NCBI RefSeq assembly: GCF_010499265.1 | Contig: NZ_JAAGSC010000042.1 | Coordinates: 72,389-136,388, forward strand | Length of the DNA stretch: 64,000 bases | Direction: 5' to 3' | DNA from: Wenzhouxiangella limi | Lineage (GTDB): Bacteria; Pseudomonadota; Gammaproteobacteria; Xanthomonadales; Wenzhouxiangellaceae | Shown here: positions 1-9,341 of the stretch, in pieces | Numbering within the stretch: position 1 is the first letter of the stretch | How the letters are laid out: each line of letters starts with the position of its first letter | Notes under the pieces: generated by a model | What the model was told of the DNA's origin: nothing | Seen by the model: the letters and a program-made list of their open reading frames with translations, nothing else | Databases searched by the model: none | Made by a program: the position numbers and the translations under genes

Positions 1-335
1 AAGGCGAGGAGCGGGCGATTGTCGAGTGGAAGGTCGTCCGGCCGCCAGAGTAAACGGGTGTCGTTAGCAGGCGTGGATCGCCAGCTGTTGGCGATAGCCG
101 GATCGTAAGGACCCATGTAAATCCCGCCGATGCCAATAAGCCGGGTCGCCATGAAGTATTTTAGGGTTTCGAGCGTATCGTGATGGGCGATTTGCTCGGA
201 AGCCATATCGCTGAAATCGATGGATTGACGCATTGTTGCCGAGACCCAGGCTGCAATAGCCGAAACCAAGAGGCTAAGGGCTACCAGTACGGCCAGAACG
301 AGTGCGAGAATGAAGCCTTGAGCCTTGCGTTTCAT
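1..335 (-). CDS. gspK: Type II secretion minor pseudopilin GspK, N-terminal part (cut by window edge)
   Basis: The frame opens with ATG at 335 and stays open to base 1, giving about 111 residues of a protein that continues outside the window. The N-terminus is MKRKAQGFILALVLAVLVAL, a short basic leader followed by a hydrophobic helix, as in GspK minor pseudopilins. GspK caps the pseudopilus tip with GspI and GspJ in the inner membrane and periplasm. The start overlaps the gspJ stop as ATGA, so the two are translationally coupled. Residue +5 after the G-F cleavage site is not the usual Glu, which is also typical of GspK. The call rests on the leader and on position after gspG-H-I-J, because the large periplasmic domain lies mostly outside the window. 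Confidence 0.85.
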   Translation of the reverse strand, partial: MKRKAQGFILALVLAVLVALSLLVSAIAAWVSATMRQSIDFSDMASEQIAHHDTLETLKYFMATRLIGIGGIYMGPYDPAIANSWRSTPANDTRLLWRPDDLPLDNRPLLA

Positions 336-961
336 CGGAATTCTGCCGGCAAGTCCAGATCTGGCCGAGGATTTCGCCTACCACGAACGGAGGCCGCCCA
401 CGTCACTGGCTGCCCACGCCACTGCGTTGTGAAAGCAATGATGGCCGGAAGCGCCGGAATCATGGCAAGACCGTGGCCGCCTTCGGGCGGCCACTGCGAT
501 TGCCAGCCGGCTTGCGGGTCGTAGTAAGCAAATTCGGCCGACTGCGCGTACCACGACCAGGCACGCTGCCATTCAGAAGCAATGATCGGCGCACCCTCTT
601 GATAGTAAAGATGAAATAGGTCGCCCTCAGACTCAAGCTGCCAGTGGACCATGGACGGCTTACCCGGCCAGTCGGTCAGTGGCGCTAATGAAAGACCGCT
701 GAAGCCGTTTGGGCCACCCGTAAAACGATGCCGCTCCACGCGACCCAGGTCGGCGATCAGGGCACTGACGGTGTCGTCGAACCAGGCATAACGGAGTCTG
801 GCTTCACGCTGAAACTGGACGTGATCCAGCACGCGGTCTCGCAACAGCAGCGCTTGCGTCAGGCCTTGCATCAGTAAAACCGATACCAAGCTCGCGATGA
901 TCAAGGCGACCAGGGTTTCGAGTAGCGTAAAGCCCAGCTGAACGCGCGATGACAGGTTCAT
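332..961 (-). CDS. gspJ: Type II secretion minor pseudopilin GspJ
   Basis: This is a 209-residue prepilin-like protein. The leader MNLSSRVQLGFTLLETLVAL has the G-F-T-L-L-E prepilin peptidase site and a hydrophobic helix of about 20 residues. GspJ forms the pseudopilus tip complex with GspI and GspK. I chose ATG at 961 because it overlaps the gspI stop (TGATG) and places the leader directly before the cleavage site. A longer open frame to 997 would put a dozen extra residues in front. Size and order G-H-I-J-K match standard gsp operons. The identity as J rather than another minor pseudopilin depends mainly on that order. Confidence 0.88.
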   Translation of the reverse strand: MNLSSRVQLGFTLLETLVALIIASLVSVLLMQGLTQALLLRDRVLDHVQFQREARLRYAWFDDTVSALIADLGRVERHRFTGGPNGFSGLSLAPLTDWPGKPSMVHWQLESEGDLFHLYYQEGAPIIASEWQRAWSWYAQSAEFAYYDPQAGWQSQWPPEGGHGLAMIPALPAIIAFTTQWRGQPVTWAASVRGRRNPRPDLDLPAEFR

Positions 962-1383
962 CAGCGGAAAAAGTCGGGCTGGCGGACTTGCCGCCAACCT
1001 GCTTTACGGGCAGAAAAACTGACCGGTTCGCCACCGCCGGTCACGGTAATCTCCAGCTGCCAAAGACCAACATCATACAGTGAATTGAAGCCACTACTGT
1101 TGATGCCAGGTATCGGCTCAGCCAGCGTCTCTGCGACCCACTCCACGCGGTAATGCCCGGCTTGACGAAAGCCCTGCGGCGTAGCCATGGGATTTACATA
1201 TTCAATCGTGGCGAGGCCCACCAGCACGGCTTCCTGCATCTGACGCTGGGACTCAATGCGCCCAAGCCCGTGCGCGGTTACGCTCAGCCAAGCGTACAAG
1301 GCCGATACAACGCTGGCAAAAATCACCAGTGAAACGATAGCCTCGAGCAATGAGAATCCCGCTTGCAATCGGCTTTTTCGCAT
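961..1383 (-). CDS. gspI: Type II secretion minor pseudopilin GspI
   Basis: This is a 140-residue pseudopilin starting MRKSRLQAGFSLLEAIVSLV, with the G-F-S-L-L-E processing site and N-terminal transmembrane helix. GspI nucleates the pseudopilus tip together with GspJ and GspK. It begins two bases after the gspH stop and shares one base with gspJ (TGATG), so it is deep inside a leftward operon. The short globular domain after the helix is normal for GspI, which is usually about 120-140 residues. Confidence 0.88.
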   Translation of the reverse strand: MRKSRLQAGFSLLEAIVSLVIFASVVSALYAWLSVTAHGLGRIESQRQMQEAVLVGLATIEYVNPMATPQGFRQAGHYRVEWVAETLAEPIPGINSSGFNSLYDVGLWQLEITVTGGGEPVSFSARKAGWRQVRQPDFFR

Positions 1384-1385
1384 GC

Positions 1386-1772
1386 CTAGTCAACCAGAAT
1401 AGCGCGGCAGCGTGGCGGCTCCAGGCGGTAGGTGAACCTGCGGTCGCGCCCCCGAAGTTGGATCAGACCGCCGTCGCAGGCCCCTGAGGGATGAAAAACG
1501 ATGGCTGGATCCGCCTCTATATGCCAGTGAGGCGGGATTTCGCCCTGCAGCCATTCGTTCTGGCCCGCAAATGTGATGCGCTCACCTTCGGCCCGAGCAT
1601 GCACGCCGAGCGCGGCAATAGCCTCAATGACAGTCTCGCGCTCTGCCGCCGCTCCGTAGCTCGACACCATGGCATCCAGTCTTGGCAATACGATGCCAAC
1701 GGCCAAGGCAATGATGGCCATAACCACCATCATCTCCATCAACGTGAATCCGCGCATTGGCCTGCTGATCAT
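1386..1772 (-). CDS. gspH: Type II secretion minor pseudopilin GspH
   Basis: This is a 128-residue protein starting MISRPMRGFTLMEMMVVMAI, with the R-G-F-T-L-M-E prepilin peptidase site and a hydrophobic helix. It sits between gspG and gspI, which is the place of GspH, the minor pseudopilin next to the tip. I used ATG at 1772. An in-frame GTG two codons upstream (1778), directly after the gspG stop, is an alternative start, and neither has an obvious ribosome binding site. The C-terminal domain includes two cysteines (in a C-D-G-G segment and a P-P-R-C segment) that could pair. Confidence 0.85.
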   Translation of the reverse strand: MISRPMRGFTLMEMMVVMAIIALAVGIVLPRLDAMVSSYGAAAERETVIEAIAALGVHARAEGERITFAGQNEWLQGEIPPHWHIEADPAIVFHPSGACDGGLIQLRGRDRRFTYRLEPPRCRAILVD

Positions 1773-1778
1773 ACGCAC

Positions 1779-2222
1779 TTAGCTGCGCGGGAGGTAACCG
1801 ACGTCGGCATTCACATCCTCCCCACCCGGCCGGCCATCGGCGCCATAGGAGTAAAGCGCAAACGGCAGGTCCCGTCCTGGCAACGAATAGCGATATGGGT
1901 TGCCCCAGGGGTCTTCCGGCGGCGGCTCGTCGATGTAGGGCCCGCGCCAACGGTTCGCCACGCGCTCATCCGAGGGCCGGGAGAAGAGCGCGTTCAGCCC
2001 CTCCTCCTGAGTAGGAAACCGTCCCACATCCAGTCGAAAAGTCTCCAGCGCGCCGCGCAGCATGCGCACCTGGGTCTCGGCGGTGTCGACGCGCGAGTAG
2101 TCCACCCGGGTAAACAGGCGCGGGCCGACCAGGCCGACGATGAGCGCGATGATCACCAGCACTACCAGCATTTCGAGCAGGGTAAAGCCACGTGAGTTGG
2201 TATGGATTGATTTTTTAATCAT
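1779..2222 (-). CDS. gspG: Type II secretion major pseudopilin GspG
   Basis: This is a 147-residue major pseudopilin, the main subunit of the periplasmic pseudopilus. The leader MIKKSIHTNSRGFTLLEMLV contains the conserved G-F-T-L-L-E site followed by a long hydrophobic helix. The C-terminal part keeps the GspG hallmarks: D-V-G-R-F-P-T-Q-E-E-G-L, W-R-G-P-Y-I, D-P-W-G-N-P-Y and the calcium-site region near S-Y-G-A-D-G-R-P-G-G. It is the first gene of the leftward gspG-K run. The promoter should lie in the 201 bp shared with gspE. Confidence 0.95.
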   Translation of the reverse strand: MIKKSIHTNSRGFTLLEMLVVLVIIALIVGLVGPRLFTRVDYSRVDTAETQVRMLRGALETFRLDVGRFPTQEEGLNALFSRPSDERVANRWRGPYIDEPPPEDPWGNPYRYSLPGRDLPFALYSYGADGRPGGEDVNADVGYLPRS

Positions 2223-2423
2223 CGGACCCTGAGAACACGAACGGTTGCGAGAGGTTCCCTAAATTGTACCGTCTGGTGGGGATCGGGGTAAAAGCGCAAC
2301 CAGCCCGGGGCAGGCCAATCAGGCCTGGCCTTGGTGGTCGGAACCGGCAGCGACCGGGCGCATCGCGCAGGGGGTGAACCTCGGGACTGGGCCGTTGCGG
2401 CCCGACGGCGTTAGAATTGCGGA
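2223..2423. promoter_or_regulatory. Divergent intergenic region gspG / gspE
   Basis: These 201 bp separate the leftward pseudopilin genes from rightward gspE-gspF, so promoters for both secretion half-operons must lie here or be absent. I see no confident -35/-10 pair and no clear operator palindrome. Confidence 0.45.
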
Positions 2424-4163
2424 ATGAACAGTGTCTCTGCAACCGAACTGCCCACCTCCGACCCGTCTGAACTGGCGCCCCACCCTGCCCTGCTTGGCGG
2501 CTTGCTGGTGGAGTCTGGGCTGGTCTCGGCCGATGATGTCAAGCGCGGGCTGGAGTTTCAGCGTGAGTTTGGCGGCCGGCTGGGGGCGGTGCTGGTGCGC
2601 ATGGGAGCAATTTCGGAAGACAATCTGCTGCCGGTGCTGGCCCGCCAGCTGGACATGCCGCTGGCCGAGATCGAGGATTTCCCGATGGACGGCAAGCGGG
2701 TTCAGGCCGCCATTGAGCACAGCGGGCTGAGCGCAGAATGGTGGCTGGATGCGCAGGCCTGCATCTGGGAGATCGACGAGGGCCGCTACGGCTGTACTGC
2801 GCGCGACCCGCTGGATCCAGCCCTGGGTGAGGCGCTGGATCGGGCCTTTGCCGACGACGAGGTCACGCTGTACCTGGCCCGCAACCAGGAGGTCGACCGC
2901 CTGCTGGAGCTGGTCCAGCGCTCGTTGCGCAAGCGCGGCAGCGACGATGACATCAGCCGCCTGCGCGAGCTGGCCGAGGAAGCCCCAGTCATCGAGCTGG
3001 TCAACAACATCCTGTCCCAGGCCGCCGACCAGGATGCCTCCGACATTCATGTTGAGCCCGAGGAGCATCAGTTTTTCGTCCGCCTGCGCATCGACGGGGT
3101 GCTGCATACCCGCTATACCCTGCCGCGGGAGCGCTTTGCCGCGGTCGCGTCGCGAATCAAGCTGATTTCGGGCATGGATATCGCCGAGCGCCGCCTGCCG
3201 CAGGATGGCCGGGTGGGGATGCGGGTCAGCGGCGAGGAGCTGGATATCCGTGTCTCGGCCGTGCCGGGGGTGCATGGCGAGTCGCTGGTGCTGCGTCTGC
3301 TGCCCAAAGAGGCCCAGCAGCTGCGCCTGACGCACTTGGGCTTTGCCGACGACCACTACCGCCTGTTTCGCCAGTGGGCCACCTCGCCGCACGGGATCAT
3401 TCTGGTCACCGGGCCGACCGGCTCGGGCAAGTCGACCACGCTGTATGCCACGCTCGACGAGATCAACGAGCGCGACCGCAAGATCATCACGGTCGAAGAC
3501 CCGGTGGAATATCAGCTCAAAGGGGTCTCGCAGATCCAGACCCACGCCGAGATCGGCTACACCTTTGCCCGCGCCCTGCGCGCTATCCTGCGCCAGGATC
3601 CGGACATCATCATGATCGGCGAGATCCGCGACCTGGAAACCGCCGAGATTGCGGTGCAGGCGGCGCTGACCGGGCACCTGGTGTTTTCCACCCTGCACAC
3701 GAATGACTCGGTCAGCGCGTTTACCCGCCTGGTCGACATGGGGGTGGAGCCGTTCCTGGTCGCCACCTCGGTGCGCGCAGTCCAGGCCCAGCGCCTGGTG
3801 CGACGGGTGTGCTCGGCCTGCGCCGAGCCGCTGGACAAACCGCATCCGCAGCTGCGCGAGCAGGCGCTGGCGGCGGCCCAGCGCGCGGGTTTGGCAACCG
3901 ATGAAAACTGGGTCCAGGCGCGCGGCTGCCCGGCCTGCCGCGGCACGGGCTTCCGCGGCCGGGTGGGCCTGTATGAGCTGGTGGACGTCAGCGAGCGCCT
4001 CCAGGATGGCATTACCTCTGGCCACACCGCCCAGGCCCTGTGGCGCATCGCCGCCGAAGAAGGCGCGCGCACCCTGCGCGAAGACGGCCTGATCAAGGCC
4101 ATGCAGGGCCTGACCACGGTAGAAGAAGTGATCCGGGTCAGCGGCGGGCATGCGGGGGATTGA
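2424..4163 (+). CDS. gspE: Type II secretion ATPase GspE
   Basis: This is a 579-residue cytoplasmic secretion ATPase that powers pseudopilus assembly. The first ~150 residues match the GspE/PilB N1 domain (V-S-A-D-D-V-K-R-G-L and R-Q-L-D-M-P-L). The ATPase core has the Walker A motif GPTGSGKSTT near residue 330, an Asp box (E-D-P-V-E-Y-Q), Walker B (D-P-D-I-I-M-I-G-E-I-R-D) near residue 392 and a His box (L-H-T-N-D). A tetracysteine zinc site (C-S-A-C near 463 and C-P-A-C near 501) marks the GspE/PilB type. It starts the rightward unit with gspF. GspE rather than PilB is favoured by the adjoining gsp genes. Confidence 0.93.
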   Translation: MNSVSATELPTSDPSELAPHPALLGGLLVESGLVSADDVKRGLEFQREFGGRLGAVLVRMGAISEDNLLPVLARQLDMPLAEIEDFPMDGKRVQAAIEHSGLSAEWWLDAQACIWEIDEGRYGCTARDPLDPALGEALDRAFADDEVTLYLARNQEVDRLLELVQRSLRKRGSDDDISRLRELAEEAPVIELVNNILSQAADQDASDIHVEPEEHQFFVRLRIDGVLHTRYTLPRERFAAVASRIKLISGMDIAERRLPQDGRVGMRVSGEELDIRVSAVPGVHGESLVLRLLPKEAQQLRLTHLGFADDHYRLFRQWATSPHGIILVTGPTGSGKSTTLYATLDEINERDRKIITVEDPVEYQLKGVSQIQTHAEIGYTFARALRAILRQDPDIIMIGEIRDLETAEIAVQAALTGHLVFSTLHTNDSVSAFTRLVDMGVEPFLVATSVRAVQAQRLVRRVCSACAEPLDKPHPQLREQALAAAQRAGLATDENWVQARGCPACRGTGFRGRVGLYELVDVSERLQDGITSGHTAQALWRIAAEEGARTLREDGLIKAMQGLTTVEEVIRVSGGHAGD

Positions 4164-4170
4164 AACACCC

Positions 4171-5370
4171 ATGAAATTCCATTATCAGGCCATTACCGGT
4201 TCCGGCGAGGAAACCAGCGGGGTGCTGGAGGCCGATAGCCGTGATGAAGTCACGCGCAGGCTCGAAGCCCAGGGTCTGGTGCCGTTTGCCATTGCCGATG
4301 CGCGCGAACTGGGGCGGGGGCGAAGGCGCGGCGGCAAGCCGCCCCGGCGCGAGATCATGATTGCTCTGCACGAGCTGACTACCCTGATCGAATCCGAGGT
4401 GCCGATTGCTGAAGCCGTCGGCTCGCTGGCGACTTCTTCGCATCATCCGGTCATTCAGGACGCTTTTGAAGCGATGAGCACCCGGATCAAGCGCGGCGAG
4501 CCGTTTGCCGAGGCGCTGGCCGAGACCAACCTGAAGCTACCGTGGTATTTCGGCCAGCTGGCGCGCTCGGGCGAGATGACCGGGCAGCTGGGCGATGCGC
4601 TGAGACGTGGCGTGGCCCAGATGGAATACGACCTGGAAGTCGCCAGCGAGCTGCGCGGTGCACTGGTCTACCCGACCATTCTGGTGGCCACCGGCATTGC
4701 CGCGATTCTGGTGGTGTTCATGGTGGTGGTGCCGAATTTCGGCACCATGGTTGACCTGGATGACCCCAACGTGCCGTGGCTGGCCTGGGCGGTGATCAGC
4801 ACCGGGTTGTGGTTCAACGCCCACACGGCGGCCGTAACGCTGGGTGTGGTCGGCGGCCTGGGCCTGCTGGGCACCGCCATTGCGCAGCCGGCCATGCGCC
4901 GACGGGCGCTGGAGTGGCTGTCGCGTCTGCCGATCATCGGCGACTGGCTGATGGAAGCCGAGACCGGGCGCTGGACGGCGATGCTCTCAACCCTGCTGGG
5001 CAGCCGGGTGGAGCTGGTCCAGGCGCTGGATATGGCCGAACAAAGCGTGCAGCTGCGCAACCTGCGTGCCCGACTGGCCCAAGTGACCCGCGCCACCCGC
5101 GGCGGCACCGAGCTATCGGCCGCGCTCAGAGACCACCAGGCCATCACCGCCACCGGCTGCGACCTGGTCCGGGTGGGCGAGAAAACCGGCAAGCTGCCGC
5201 AGATGCTCGAATCCCTGGCCAAGCTGTATCAGCAAAGCGGCCGCGAACGCGCCAAGCGCGCCCTGCAGCTGATCGAGCCGGCCGCCATCCTGATCATCGG
5301 GGCGGTGATCGGCGTGATCATCACCGGGGTGATCCTGGCGATTACGGCGAGTCAGGATTTGGGGATGTAG
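4171..5370 (+). CDS. gspF: Type II secretion inner-membrane platform protein GspF
   Basis: This 399-residue polytopic protein is the secretion platform that contacts GspE. It has two T2SSF repeats, each with a cytoplasmic helical bundle. The hydrophobic segments lie about residues 165-190 (I-L-V-V-F-M-V-V-V-P-N-F-G), 210-240 and 365-395. Motifs E-V-P-I-A-E-A and R-S-G-E-M-T-G-Q-L are typical of GspF. I chose ATG at 4171, eight bases after the gspE stop, over an in-frame start inside gspE at 4150, because GspF proteins begin with a segment like M-K-F-H-Y-Q-A. Confidence 0.93.
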   Translation: MKFHYQAITGSGEETSGVLEADSRDEVTRRLEAQGLVPFAIADARELGRGRRRGGKPPRREIMIALHELTTLIESEVPIAEAVGSLATSSHHPVIQDAFEAMSTRIKRGEPFAEALAETNLKLPWYFGQLARSGEMTGQLGDALRRGVAQMEYDLEVASELRGALVYPTILVATGIAAILVVFMVVVPNFGTMVDLDDPNVPWLAWAVISTGLWFNAHTAAVTLGVVGGLGLLGTAIAQPAMRRRALEWLSRLPIIGDWLMEAETGRWTAMLSTLLGSRVELVQALDMAEQSVQLRNLRARLAQVTRATRGGTELSAALRDHQAITATGCDLVRVGEKTGKLPQMLESLAKLYQQSGRERAKRALQLIEPAAILIIGAVIGVIITGVILAITASQDLGM

Positions 5371-5458
5371 CGAGTACTGGAGGGATATCACCACCTGATC
5401 ATTTGTTCTCATCCTACCGGCATTGCCGGCCTTGTCAGGGCCGTTCATGTCGCCGACC

Positions 5459-8400
5459 TCATCGAAACGAACCCTCGGCCGGTCGGAAGATGACGGGGAC
5501 GGGCGCGGCCTTTTCGTCGCGCTGGTTTTGGGCCCAGGCCATCAGGCTGCCGTCGCTGCGGATTTCGGTGGCGCTGACGATATGCCATGCGCTGTCGTCG
5601 GGCAGCAGGTCGTTGAGGTTCAGGATCAGTCCCTGCTCCCAGACGAAACCGGACTGGCGGCCGTCGGCGTCGAGGCCGGTGCCGGCGACCACCCCGGTTT
5701 CGCTGACGGCCAGCGCTTCGGTGTAGCCACCGCCCAGGCTCGGCAATTCGGTTATGCCCTCCTGAGCCGACCAGATGAACGCGCGCAGCACTTTTTCGGC
5801 CCCGGTGCTGCGGTTCGGCACGTCTTGGACCGCCGAGGTTCCGACGACCTGCCCCTCGGCATTGGCCGCGCGCGGAACGGTCAGATCTCCGCCCAGCGAG
5901 GGCAGCAGGTACAGATTGCCGCGTTCGGGAAAATCGGTGCTGATAATGTCGTAGAAAAATGCCGCCCCACCGCCGGCGAAAAGGCCGCCGTTGGTCGGGA
6001 AACGCGCCCCGCAGGCGGGACTGCCGCCGCCAGGGGGTTGCAGAAAAGACGTTGAAAAGGCCCTGAAGTCCGGATCTTCAGCCAGCCCGTAGACGCCGAA
6101 GAACTGATCACCACGGCTTGAAGCACCCAGCGCCAGGTGACCGCCGACCAATTCGCTTTGGTTCAGCTGCACCGGCTGCCCCTCGGCAAGCAGCAGCACC
6201 CGGCTGCCCGATTCATCGACTTGCTGGCCCAGCAGGAATCCGCTTTCGGTGACATCGAACAGACGGCCCTGCGAATCCCGACTGATGCCAGAGGCCACAT
6301 CCAGACTGACCCCATTCCAGATCACCGGACGAACAAAGCCCTTGGCATCACTCGACCAGCCGAAGGCCAATCCGTCATCGGTAACGGCGTTGAGGACGGT
6401 CTGACCCGTATCTCCACCCAGACTTCCAACAGAGAAATCAACTCCACGCACACGGGTGGATGAGCGCAACAAACCGTCCTTGGACAAGCCGGTCGCTGCA
6501 AACAAATCGCCGTCGAGACCGCTGCCAAAGTTCAGGTCGCAGGGCGTGATCTCGGGCGGGAAGGTTGGACTGGTATCAAAGGCCAGCTCGAACTGGGGCC
6601 GGTTGACTTCGATGGTGATGATGCCACTGTCGGTCAAGCCGACCCGGTTACTGATCTCGTAGCTGGCCCGGTCGACGTAGCCGAACAGGGCACTGTCGGG
6701 CGTCAGGGCCCCGCTGGTGTATTCCAGCACACGCAATGAAGACAGGGTGGCGGAGAGCTGAAGGCTACCGACAAACTGCCCCAGTGGTTCTGAATCGTCC
6801 AGCATCAAGGAGCCGTTGGCCGGATTGTCGACCGCTTCGCGCGGATCAATGAGCAGCTCTGCGCCCACACCGGTTTTCACGGTGAAGTCCTGCGCCGTCG
6901 GGGTGACCGAGCGGTTGACCGTCAAAGTGGCTGTATCGACAAATCCATGCTCGTTGCGCACGGTATAGCTCATGGTGTCGGTCCCATCAAACTTAATATC
7001 TTCAACCCCGAACTTCAGCAGCGTGATCTCGCCGGTCGCGTCCATCTCGGCGCGGTACCGATTACCGGCGTCCGTCGATAGCCAGCTACCGACCGGGTCA
7101 ATGATCTGCAAGACTCCGCCGAGATAGCCAGGCTCGTCGTTATCAACAACGGGGACTTCAATAAATCTATTACCGTCCATTTCGATCTCGACATCGTTGG
7201 CAACGGGTTTCCATTCCTCCAGCGGGGGAAAATCAAGGTAGGTATCAGACTCGGTCCGGGCCGGGCTGACCCTGAGCACGAAAGTGCTCGAACGCACCTC
7301 GCCGGGATTGGAGACCAGGATCCAGGCCCTGCGAGGCTCGGTCTGACCCGCCGGTGAGAGGGCCGAAGCCACCACCGCGGCATCGCCTTCATCAATTTCG
7401 GGATTGTCGGCGCCAGGCTGATTGTAGGCCCGGATCAGCGTCCCGCTGAGGTCGCTACAGCCGCCCTCGATCGGCTCGGACTGTTCGGTGAATGTCTGGA
7501 TCATGGGGCCGGACGAAAACCACGAGGTGGTCTCGTAGTCGATTTCATAAAAATGGTGCTGATCGCGCGGCGGCAGGACCAGTTCGACCAGCGTGGCCGA
7601 CAAGGGGTCGAGGTCCAATTCAATTTCTTTTTGCGTGCTGGCCGATACCGTCAAGGTGGGTATATCGCCGGCCATGGACCCGGGGTTGGGCTCGCAGCGA
7701 TGGGTATATCGATAGCCGGCGCTGCTGCTCGCACCCCTTACGGGCAGCTCGATATCACCCACGAAGAGCGCGTTGGCAGCCCAGTGCCAATGCGCTTCGC
7801 CGAGAGTATCGAACGGCGTTCGGATGTCAACGAAGGAACCGGCAGCCGTGGTCGTCAGCCCCTCTCGGAAGATGCGGCTGACGCCGCGCACGTCGGCCAG
7901 GCCACTTCGCAGCAAGAGGTCGAACCAGAAGTGCTGGGCCTCGTAGTGAAAGCTTTGGTCGGTCGATTGCAGCCCAACATCAACCGGGCGTTCTTGGCGA
8001 TGGATGATCAGATTCGGATACTGAACCAGCGCCGCCGTTCCCTCGGTCAGCCAGCGCCGAAACGGTGATAGCTGGTAGTCAAATTGAATGGTGTGGAATA
8101 GTTCGTGGCGGGTCGTGGACAGACCAGCATCGACGTCATTGCTGCTGCCAAGCGCATTGGTACAGGTCCACGCATTCGTGGTCACGCCATTGTAAAAACC
8201 ACTGAAAGAGTTGCAGGTCCACCGCGTGGTTTCATCGGACAGGTAATAGATGTATTGGTCCTGCGCGTTGGTTTTCAGCCTCGGTACAGGGTTGCCCACC
8301 ATGTCCGTTTCGAATTCTTCCAGTCCGTCTTCCAGATGCGGGCCCATGGCGGTGAAAAGGTCGTTGTAGTCCAAGCCACACACCGACGGGTCGCCTTCTG

Positions 8401-9151
8401 CCACATCGCAACGCACGTCGAAGGGGGAGTCTGACGACCGGGCGGGATCCCAGTCGGGACCGGTCTTCCAGGTGGGCAGACGCTCGCCTGGACGTGCCTT
8501 TTCGGCCATGGGCAGGTATTCCTCGACCAGCCAGTCCAGAATGGGCTGGGTCGATTCGGTCTTCATCCACGGATGCTCCACCAGCACCACCTGGGTCGGA
8601 AACTCCGCATTACCGATCGTCGGCAGGTCGACCAGGTAAAGTTGGTGGTCAGGATCGTAGACGCCGTTGATTGGCATCCAGATATCGGGCACCTCGCGGG
8701 GATCCATCTCGTGCTGCATACTGAACTGGCCCCAGCCTTTCATCATCGGCACCAGGCGGCGGGTATCGCCACCGGAGGGAACGGGAATGGCCAGAATGAA
8801 CGCTGCCCGGCCCTTTCCCTGCAGCAGGTCGGTTTCTTTCTCCAGGTCCAGGGCAATCAGTTCGATAAGGTCGCCCAGCGGTCGAAAGCGCTCGCCGCGC
8901 TCGGATCCCAGCAAGTCTTCGGGTGGCGTTCGGCGCTTCAGGGTCACCCTCTGCGACGCATCCAAGGCTTGCGGATGAGAACCCAGCAGGAGGTCATCGT
9001 CCACCGCGGACAAGACCCCGGGAGTGACTTCGGTGGACGACGACAAGTCGCCCTCGAACCGATCGGAGAACAAGTCGTCTTCGCTACGGGGAACGGCCCA
9101 TGCCAGGGTAATAATCAGGCCGAACAACAAACCAAAACAGGAGATTCTCAT
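5459..9151 (-). CDS. Large secreted protein with HEXXH metallopeptidase motif, Ig/cadherin-like segments and HAF-type repeats
   Basis: This 1230-residue protein has a signal peptide (about residues 1-20) followed by the segment L-F-S-D-R-F-E-G. Residues 349-353 are H-E-L-F-H, and W-L-T-E-G-T-A places a third acidic ligand at E370, 17 residues downstream. That is a gluzincin-like zinc site, so peptidase activity is plausible but unproved. The middle (about 640-860) reads like repeated Ig/cadherin-like modules (T-D-T-M-S-Y-T-V-R-N-E-H-G-F-V-D). The last ~330 residues contain repeats of the HAF type, for example L-P-S-L-G-G and A-F-I-W-S. Four Cys lie between about 248 and 330. It faces gspF convergently and is a natural candidate substrate of the adjacent type II system. 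I do not recognise a named family for the whole protein. Confidence 0.75.
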   Translation of the reverse strand: MRISCFGLLFGLIITLAWAVPRSEDDLFSDRFEGDLSSSTEVTPGVLSAVDDDLLLGSHPQALDASQRVTLKRRTPPEDLLGSERGERFRPLGDLIELIALDLEKETDLLQGKGRAAFILAIPVPSGGDTRRLVPMMKGWGQFSMQHEMDPREVPDIWMPINGVYDPDHQLYLVDLPTIGNAEFPTQVVLVEHPWMKTESTQPILDWLVEEYLPMAEKARPGERLPTWKTGPDWDPARSSDSPFDVRCDVAEGDPSVCGLDYNDLFTAMGPHLEDGLEEFETDMVGNPVPRLKTNAQDQYIYYLSDETTRWTCNSFSGFYNGVTTNAWTCTNALGSSNDVDAGLSTTRHELFHTIQFDYQLSPFRRWLTEGTAALVQYPNLIIHRQERPVDVGLQSTDQSFHYEAQHFWFDLLLRSGLADVRGVSRIFREGLTTTAAGSFVDIRTPFDTLGEAHWHWAANALFVGDIELPVRGASSSAGYRYTHRCEPNPGSMAGDIPTLTVSASTQKEIELDLDPLSATLVELVLPPRDQHHFYEIDYETTSWFSSGPMIQTFTEQSEPIEGGCSDLSGTLIRAYNQPGADNPEIDEGDAAVVASALSPAGQTEPRRAWILVSNPGEVRSSTFVLRVSPARTESDTYLDFPPLEEWKPVANDVEIEMDGNRFIEVPVVDNDEPGYLGGVLQIIDPVGSWLSTDAGNRYRAEMDATGEITLLKFGVEDIKFDGTDTMSYTVRNEHGFVDTATLTVNRSVTPTAQDFTVKTGVGAELLIDPREAVDNPANGSLMLDDSEPLGQFVGSLQLSATLSSLRVLEYTSGALTPDSALFGYVDRASYEISNRVGLTDSGIITIEVNRPQFELAFDTSPTFPPEITPCDLNFGSGLDGDLFAATGLSKDGLLRSSTRVRGVDFSVGSLGGDTGQTVLNAVTDDGLAFGWSSDAKGFVRPVIWNGVSLDVASGISRDSQGRLFDVTESGFLLGQQVDESGSRVLLLAEGQPVQLNQSELVGGHLALGASSRGDQFFGVYGLAEDPDFRAFSTSFLQPPGGGSPACGARFPTNGGLFAGGGAAFFYDIISTDFPERGNLYLLPSLGGDLTVPRAANAEGQVVGTSAVQDVPNRSTGAEKVLRAFIWSAQEGITELPSLGGGYTEALAVSETGVVAGTGLDADGRQSGFVWEQGLILNLNDLLPDDSAWHIVSATEIRSDGSLMAWAQNQRDEKAAPVPVIFRPAEGSFR

Positions 9152-9341
9152 AAGACGACACCGTGCGGCTGTTTAGCAACTTCCTTGCTATACGAGAAAC
9201 CGGCACGATTACTGCCAACCGATGTAGATCAGGTGTTGAATCGGCCGGCGCCTTGAGCCGGTCAATCGCCATTTTTCAGCCGCTGAAATTCAACAAGTGC
9301 GCGCCGACCGCCAAAACCTTGATGATGGCAAATTCGACACT

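Noticed and set aside
2319-4172. 617-codon open frame on the minus strand
   Set aside because: It is fully antisense to gspE, has no domain or plausible start, and reflects GC-rich codon bias.
9271-9290. Operator at the near-palindrome TTTCAGC-C-GCTGAAA
   Set aside because: The arms are only 7 bp, the site is next to a gene 3' end, and no regulator or consensus supports it.
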